Of a DNA stretch of 9,913 bases, positions 6,575-9,913 are shown piece after piece. Origin of the DNA: JAJPKE01 sp052143275 (lineage in GTDB: Bacteria > Chloroflexota > Ktedonobacteria > Ktedonobacterales > JADMIN01); NCBI GenBank assembly GCA_052143275.1, contig JBKQTH010000027.1, positions 1 to 9,913 on the forward strand, given 5' to 3'. Both the position numbers and the translations under genes were made by a program. Position 1 is the stretch's first letter. Every line of letters starts with the position of its first letter. The notes beneath the pieces are model-generated. The model ran no database searches and was not told the DNA's origin. It saw nothing but the letters and a program-made list of their open reading frames with translations.

Positions 6575-6598
6575 GCGCGCCAGATGAACATTGCGCGC
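6575..6598 (-). repeat. GCGCGC inverted repeat upstream of dps
   Basis: GCGCGC occurs at 6575-6580 and 6593-6598, separated by 12 bases, about 75-100 bases upstream of the dps start. Each arm is self-complementary, so the pair can form a short GC hairpin in the leader or act as a symmetric binding site. Confidence 0.3.
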
Positions 6599-6750
6599 GT
6601 CAGTCTTCGAACTGCATACCAGCGCATGCCTGTCTCGGCGTCTGTACTTATGAAAAGTGCCTGCCGGGCGGCATGAGACTCCCCCTAGATAGTAGCACAC
6701 TGGATGGTTCCGGGGGCTCCATCTGAATTACCGGAGCAAAGAGCGTGCCA

Positions 6751-6782
6751 GAACAATGCAAACTATACCGCCCTGCCGGCGG
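6751..6782 (-). terminator. Weak intrinsic terminator candidate after the GT-C-like gene
   Basis: Read on the minus strand, CCGCC-GGCAG-GGCGG (6782-6768) forms a 5-bp GC stem followed by a moderately T-rich stretch starting TATAGTTTGC. It lies about 36 bases past the stop codon of the upstream gene. The stem is short and the T-tract is interrupted, so efficiency would be modest. Confidence 0.3.
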
Positions 6783-6817
6783 ACGGCGAGACCAATGGCG
6801 AGCTAGGCTAATCCCGA

Positions 6818-8344
6818 CTAAGGGTGTGGTAGGCCAAAGAGCCCGAACCACCAGCCTGGCAGCAAATGAGGATAGGCAGCGAGCAAACGTAAGCCTTCGC
6901 CGCTAGGATAGAGGCTTGAAAGATCAAATTGGGCAATAATTGTAAACCAGGCGTCGACCAACAGCAACAGGGCACATATCAGCGTCAGCGCGGTTTGCCA
7001 GGTAAGTAGCCTCAGCAGCATGTTTCTGCTGGTAAGGTTCATTCTTGCGGCGGTTAGCAGAGTACGCAGTCGAGGCCAACCGAGCGCAAAGACGCTGGCA
7101 ACGCCAAGCGCAAAGAACGGCTGGCACTCAACAGTAAAGCGGGCCGGCAAGGCATATGCCTGGTTGACATGTACCGCCACTGCCGAGGACAGGAATGCGC
7201 TGAGAAGGCCAAGGATCCAGAGGAGAAGCAGTGCCGCAATTCGGCGATGATAGCGTCCCAGCACCAACAAACCCGCCGGCACGAGTAACATCAGCGGCAC
7301 CCAGGGAATAAGCCCACTCTGTGCCTCGAAAAAGATCTCTTGATAGATCTGGAGCATATGGCCAGGATTAGGTGATATGTATGAGGCAGAGGGTTCGACG
7401 CGATACTGCGGATACCATGTGCCGAAGTAGTGGTAACTGTAGAGGCCGATGAGAGCAAAGCTGAGGATGGGTAAGCTGCAGAGAAGAGCGGCCGCTAAGG
7501 GGCTCCAGGGTCTATGCCGCACTGGGTCAGGCGCGGTTGCTGCCATCCCACCATTCTCTCTGGGCCGTATCCCCTCTGGATCTGCACCCGCCGCCCGCGG
7601 CGCCGGCAGGACTAGCTGCCAGAGTGCAGCGCCGGTAATGCAGACGGCTAACGGAGCATATCGGACATGCAGCCAGGGTAGCAGCGCCGCCAACAGGCCA
7701 GCGCTCGTCGCGACAAGGAGCAGTCTGCGACCTTGTGACCTGGGGAGGGTGTAGGTAACCAACACGAAGGCGACCATAGCCAACAGAGTCGCGAGCATTG
7801 AAGGGAAAATCTCTCCCGCGAAGAGCAGAGCGGGCAGCGATGTAACATAGGCAAGGGTCGCGAATAATCCCACAGCGTGCGATTGCCAGATGCGCAGGCT
7901 TTGCTGGAAGACCAATAGAGCCGTGAGCGCTCCTGCCAGTGACTGGACCACTACGATGAGGAGTCGCCCTCCGAGTAGATAGAGCAGACCAACAATGAGA
8001 GAGTAACCAGGTAAATAAGCGATCAGCTCAACCCCATTACCGCGAAAATCATAGACGCGTTCAGTGGGGGAATGGTTGAAGAACTGCAGGTAGATCAGTG
8101 GATCCCGCACGGCATGCGCCATATTCAGCGTATGGAAGTGAACGAGGACATATCCCTGTAGCAGATATGCCGGTTCATCGCCGGTAATGCCAAGCTGGGT
8201 GATGAGGTGGATACTAGCGGCCAGAAAGATGAGTGTGGTGGAGCAGAATATCGCCAGATTCCACCGGCTGCCAGATACGCTTTGAATATATGAGCTGCTG
8301 ACCGCTGCACCAGGCTCTGCCGGAAGATAGGCCCGCAATCGCAT
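6818..8344 (-). CDS. GT-C-like multispanning membrane glycosyltransferase-type protein
   Basis: The product is about 508 aa, with around 11-12 hydrophobic helices spread over its length. After the first helix (about 29-49) comes GITGDEPAYLL (52-62); the Asp56-Glu57 pair sits where GT-C (PMT/ArnT-like) enzymes keep catalytic acidic residues. YLPGYSLIVGLLYLLGGRL (about 110-128) and the late RFTVECQPFFALG also resemble this class. Such enzymes transfer sugars from polyprenyl-phosphate donors to acceptors outside the cytoplasm; donor and acceptor are unknown here. A cytoplasmic-looking Pro/Arg/Gly-rich loop sits in the middle. ATG 8344 has a strong AGAAGGGG site; an in-frame ATG at 8440 would add 32 hydrophilic residues but lacks a ribosome site. 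The gene is divergent from the DUF4389 gene. Confidence 0.75.
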   Translation of the reverse strand: MRLRAYLPAEPGAAVSSSYIQSVSGSRWNLAIFCSTTLIFLAASIHLITQLGITGDEPAYLLQGYVLVHFHTLNMAHAVRDPLIYLQFFNHSPTERVYDFRGNGVELIAYLPGYSLIVGLLYLLGGRLLIVVVQSLAGALTALLVFQQSLRIWQSHAVGLFATLAYVTSLPALLFAGEIFPSMLATLLAMVAFVLVTYTLPRSQGRRLLLVATSAGLLAALLPWLHVRYAPLAVCITGAALWQLVLPAPRAAGADPEGIRPRENGGMAATAPDPVRHRPWSPLAAALLCSLPILSFALIGLYSYHYFGTWYPQYRVEPSASYISPNPGHMLQIYQEIFFEAQSGLIPWVPLMLLVPAGLLVLGRYHRRIAALLLLWILGLLSAFLSSAVAVHVNQAYALPARFTVECQPFFALGVASVFALGWPRLRTLLTAARMNLTSRNMLLRLLTWQTALTLICALLLLVDAWFTIIAQFDLSSLYPSGEGLRLLAAYPHLLPGWWFGLFGLPHP

Positions 8345-8505
8345 CAAACCCCTTCTCTTTATACCTTGTACGCTCGGTATGCCCTCTATTCCCAATTGCT
8401 TGCACTCCGGTGCGGTTGGCCGCTGCTCACTATACACCATATCTAGAGCGAGCAGAAGAGCTCATTCGTGAGACCCCCTTCAGCGAGTGATGGCTCATCC
8501 TTCGC

Positions 8506-8534
8506 TTGTACCGGTGCCGATTCGATGATATCCT
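8506..8534 (+). promoter_or_regulatory. Candidate promoter for the DUF4389 gene
   Basis: TTGTAC (8506-8511, four of six matches to TTGACA) is followed by a 17-bp spacer and TATCCT (8529-8534, four of six matches to TATAAT). It lies about 77 bases upstream of the start codon, in the divergent gap shared with the GT-C-like gene. Confidence 0.4.
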
Positions 8535-8610
8535 ACAGGTAAGAATTGCGACTATCTGCTACTTCCCCGCCGGTTTATCCAGCCTACCAGACGAAAGGAG
8601 CCGCCAGGCA

Positions 8611-9243
8611 ATGCAACCAGCAAACTACCCGGTTGAATTCTCAGTGGAGTACCCGGACCGGCCGCTCAACCGGCTGACTACTTTGTTCCGGTTATTTGTG
8701 GCCATCCCCATCCTGATCGTGCTGGGAAGCGTCTCGGCAGCCACCTGGGAATGGACCTCTCAAAGAGGAGGGGTAACTACGATAGCCGGTGCCGGCGGGT
8801 TCCTTTTCTTCGCTCCCTTGCTGATGATACTGTTCCAACAGAAGTATCCGCGCTGGTGGTTCGACTGGAATCTGGAGCTCCTCCGATTCAGCAACCGGGT
8901 GAGCATCTACATGGCGCTTATGGATGATCGTTACCCGTCGACCGACGAGGGGCAGTCGGTGCACCTCGACTATCCCTATCCGGATGCCAGAGTCGATCTC
9001 AACCGCTGGCTTCCGCTGGTAAAGTGGTTTCTAGCTATTCCCCATTATATCGTGCTCTTCTTCCTGGATATCGCTCTGGTGGTGGTGGTGATCATCGTGT
9101 GGTTCACCATCTTATTTACCGAGCGCTATCCTCGAGACCTGTTTAACTTCGTGGAGGGCATCATCCGGTGGCATAACCGCGTCATCGGATATGCGCTGGT
9201 GCTGGTGACCGACCGGTACCCGCCTTTCCGGCTTTCACCATAG
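8611..9243 (+). CDS. DUF4389 membrane protein with tandem repeat
   Basis: This 210-aa protein is built from two similar halves. The first (about 9-108) runs from FSVEYPDRPLNRLTTLFRLFVAIP through QKYPRWWFDWNLELLRFSNRV to MDDRYPS. The second (about 117-206) runs from VHLDYPYPDARVDLNRWLPLVKWFLAIPHY through TERYPRDLFNFVEGIIRWHNRV to VTDRYPPF. The shared pattern (x-R-x-LP/TL-x-K/R-x-FLAIP, YPR-x-L/W-F, NRV, DRYP) is typical of DUF4389, whose molecular function is not established. Hydrophobic helices lie at about 25-44, 60-76 and 139-170, so it is an integral membrane protein. ATG 8611 was chosen because AAAGGAG lies ten bases upstream and the family N-terminus YPVEFSVEYP follows at once. A TTG-initiated extension to 8506 would begin inside the promoter. 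A hairpin follows the stop codon. Confidence 0.86.
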   Translation: MQPANYPVEFSVEYPDRPLNRLTTLFRLFVAIPILIVLGSVSAATWEWTSQRGGVTTIAGAGGFLFFAPLLMILFQQKYPRWWFDWNLELLRFSNRVSIYMALMDDRYPSTDEGQSVHLDYPYPDARVDLNRWLPLVKWFLAIPHYIVLFFLDIALVVVVIIVWFTILFTERYPRDLFNFVEGIIRWHNRVIGYALVLVTDRYPPFRLSP

Positions 9244-9252
9244 AAGGTATGC

Positions 9253-9290
9253 GCGAGCTAAGGGCGGCTGCCGGATCACCCTTAGCTCGC
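9253..9290. terminator. Bidirectional hairpin between convergent genes
   Basis: GCGAGCTAAGGG (9253-9264) pairs perfectly over 12 bp with CCCTTAGCTCGC (9279-9290) around a 14-base loop. It begins ten bases after the DUF4389 stop and ends 12 bases before the stop of the convergent propeller gene, as expected for a shared terminator. Neither side has a clear T-tract, so it may act as a Rho-assisted or 3'-end-protecting hairpin. Confidence 0.7.
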
Positions 9291-9301
9291 CTCCAGCTCT
9301 C

Positions 9302-9844
9302 TTAGTTTATGCCTACTGCAACGACGCCGCTCAAAGTGCCGACCAGGACACTACTCTGGTAGAGTGTTGGGGTAGCAAAGCGAGAGGCGGTGCCGACCGA
9401 AATGCTGGCACGAACGGCGCCGGTGGCCGAGTTCAGGGCATACAGCACACCATCTCCCGGGTCCAGACTGTACACGGTGTTGGCGCCCACGACCGGCGAA
9501 CCGCTGATTCGGGATAGTGCCTTCCACCCAGTGGCCACACGAGCTTGCGAGCCGGCTCCTAAAAGCGTGAGCTGGCGCAGCCCATCGGTGCAAGGAATAA
9601 AGAACGAGTCTCCGCTTACCGCCGCTCCCCCAAACGCCACGCAGACCGGCAACGTCTGGAGCTGCCCGCCGACACCTCCCAGATTTCCGGCCGCCAACAG
9701 ATAGCCATTCCCTGATTTTCCGTCGGCGTAGATCAATCCACCAGGCAGGAGAACCGGACCCATGGAGCCAAGATCCAAGTCTCCGGCATTATCTCTGGGC
9801 CAGCTGGCCGGCGCAAAGGCGTAGCCGGTAGGCCGAGCGGCCAT
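9302..9844 (-). CDS. PQQ-like beta-propeller protein, C-terminal part
   Basis: The 180 residues read like the last blades of a PQQ-binding-like (quinoprotein-type) beta-propeller. The best blade is SPVVGANTVYSLDPGDGVLYALNSATGAV, and it is followed by a final TPTLYQSSVLVGTLSG strand pair. Upstream are FAPASWPRDNAGDLDLGSMGPVLLPGGL, GYLLAAGNLGGVGGQ, and two cysteines in VCVAFGG and IPCTDG that may pair outside the cell. This arrangement resembles secreted propeller proteins of Chloroflexota and Actinomycetota. No catalytic function can be assigned. The ATG at 9844 is unlikely to be the original start, because it falls inside what should be an earlier blade. The same frame hits TGA at 9893-9895, while another frame upstream looks coding, so the gene is probably cut by a frameshift or nonsense change. 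The N-terminus is beyond the window. Confidence 0.7.
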   Translation of the reverse strand: MAARPTGYAFAPASWPRDNAGDLDLGSMGPVLLPGGLIYADGKSGNGYLLAAGNLGGVGGQLQTLPVCVAFGGAAVSGDSFFIPCTDGLRQLTLLGAGSQARVATGWKALSRISGSPVVGANTVYSLDPGDGVLYALNSATGAVRASISVGTASRFATPTLYQSSVLVGTLSGVVAVGIN

Positions 9845-9911
9845 CGGCGAGGCCTTCGACCGCGTAGGAGCCGGCGGCCGTCCGCAGCCAGATCAGGTCC
9901 TGGTTGCCGTA
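9789..9911 (-). pseudogene. Upstream segment of the propeller gene in a different frame
   Basis: Reading in from the right edge, the frame starting at 9911 is open until TAA at 9789-9791. It gives a protein-like stretch with YGNQDLIWLRTAAG followed by SYAVEGLADGRSAYRL. Nearly all of its third codon positions up to about 9825 are G or C, a strong coding sign. It differs by one base in phase from the propeller frame at 9302-9844. The simplest reading is that both belong to one gene broken by an indel between about 9800 and 9850. A separate upstream gene overlapping the propeller start is the alternative. Confidence 0.45.
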
Positions 9912-9913
9912 CC

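Larger units (their letters stand above)
6500..6817. other. Intergenic region between the GT-C-like gene and dps
   Basis: These 318 bases lie between two minus-strand genes. I find no convincing gene. It contains a short hairpin after the upstream gene (6768-6782) and a GCGCGC inverted repeat (6575-6598) likely inside the dps leader. No convincing -35/-10 pair for dps was found, although dps probably has its own promoter here given the gap. Confidence 0.5.

Noticed and set aside
6500..6700. N-terminal extension of Dps to 6700
   Set aside because: The added 67 residues are Arg/Cys-rich and unlike Dps; ATG 6499 has a ribosome site and gives normal length.
8361..8380. ATACC-N10-GGTAT inverted repeat and TATAAA near the GT-C-like start
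   Set aside because: Short arms, and as a -10 box the TATAAA would place the transcript start inside the ribosome site of the chosen start codon.
1..9913. CRISPR arrays, tRNA or rRNA genes, insertion sequences, integrase or attachment sites
   Set aside because: No spaced repeats, cloverleaf-like sequence, transposase or integrase motifs or terminal repeats were seen on either strand.

Overview
The window looks like a moderately GC-rich bacterial chromosome segment. It encodes envelope and stress functions and shows no phage, transposase, CRISPR, tRNA or rRNA signature. The combination of a PspA coiled-coil protein followed directly by a PspAA-type small protein, a DUF4239 protein, a tandem DUF4389 membrane protein, an N-terminally extended Lgt homologue and a PQQ-like beta-propeller protein points to Chloroflexota (Ktedonobacteria- or Thermomicrobia-like) or, less likely, Actinomycetota. 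This is inference from gene content; no taxonomic marker gene is present.

Layout from left to right. The 5' end of a minus-strand membrane protein with a PYWDEW motif is cut by the left edge (1-253). A 327-bp divergent regulatory region follows, with repeated GGTCA elements. Next come pspA (581-1387) and pspAA (1412-1684) on the plus strand, a short regulatory gap with two inverted repeats and a good sigma-70-like promoter, and degV (1871-2869, plus). degV converges on, and overlaps, a minus-strand run of five genes: an Lgt-like protein with an extra N-terminal domain (2793-4034), a DUF4239 protein (4143-4955), a SAM methyltransferase (5060-5809), a Dps mini-ferritin (5927-6499) and a GT-C-like multispanning membrane protein (6818-8344). 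The gaps in this run are about 100-320 bp, so it is a co-directional string rather than a tight operon. A divergent promoter region then leads to a plus-strand DUF4389 protein (8611-9243). That gene is separated by a perfect 12-bp-stem hairpin from the C-terminal part of a minus-strand beta-propeller protein (9302 to the right edge), whose reading frame appears broken near 9790-9895.

Functionally, pspA and pspAA form a compact membrane-stress module. DegV binds fatty acids and the Lgt homologue resembles lipoprotein lipidation enzymes, so lipid and envelope handling is a recurring theme. The methyltransferase and the two GT-C-like proteins could act in surface glycan or polyprenol-linked sugar metabolism. 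Dps adds iron and peroxide protection. A dedicated, previously undescribed multi-gene system is not evident. The most notable points are the apparent frame disruption of the propeller gene, the promoter-overlapping repeats, the Lgt domain fusion, and the convergent degV/lgt overlap.
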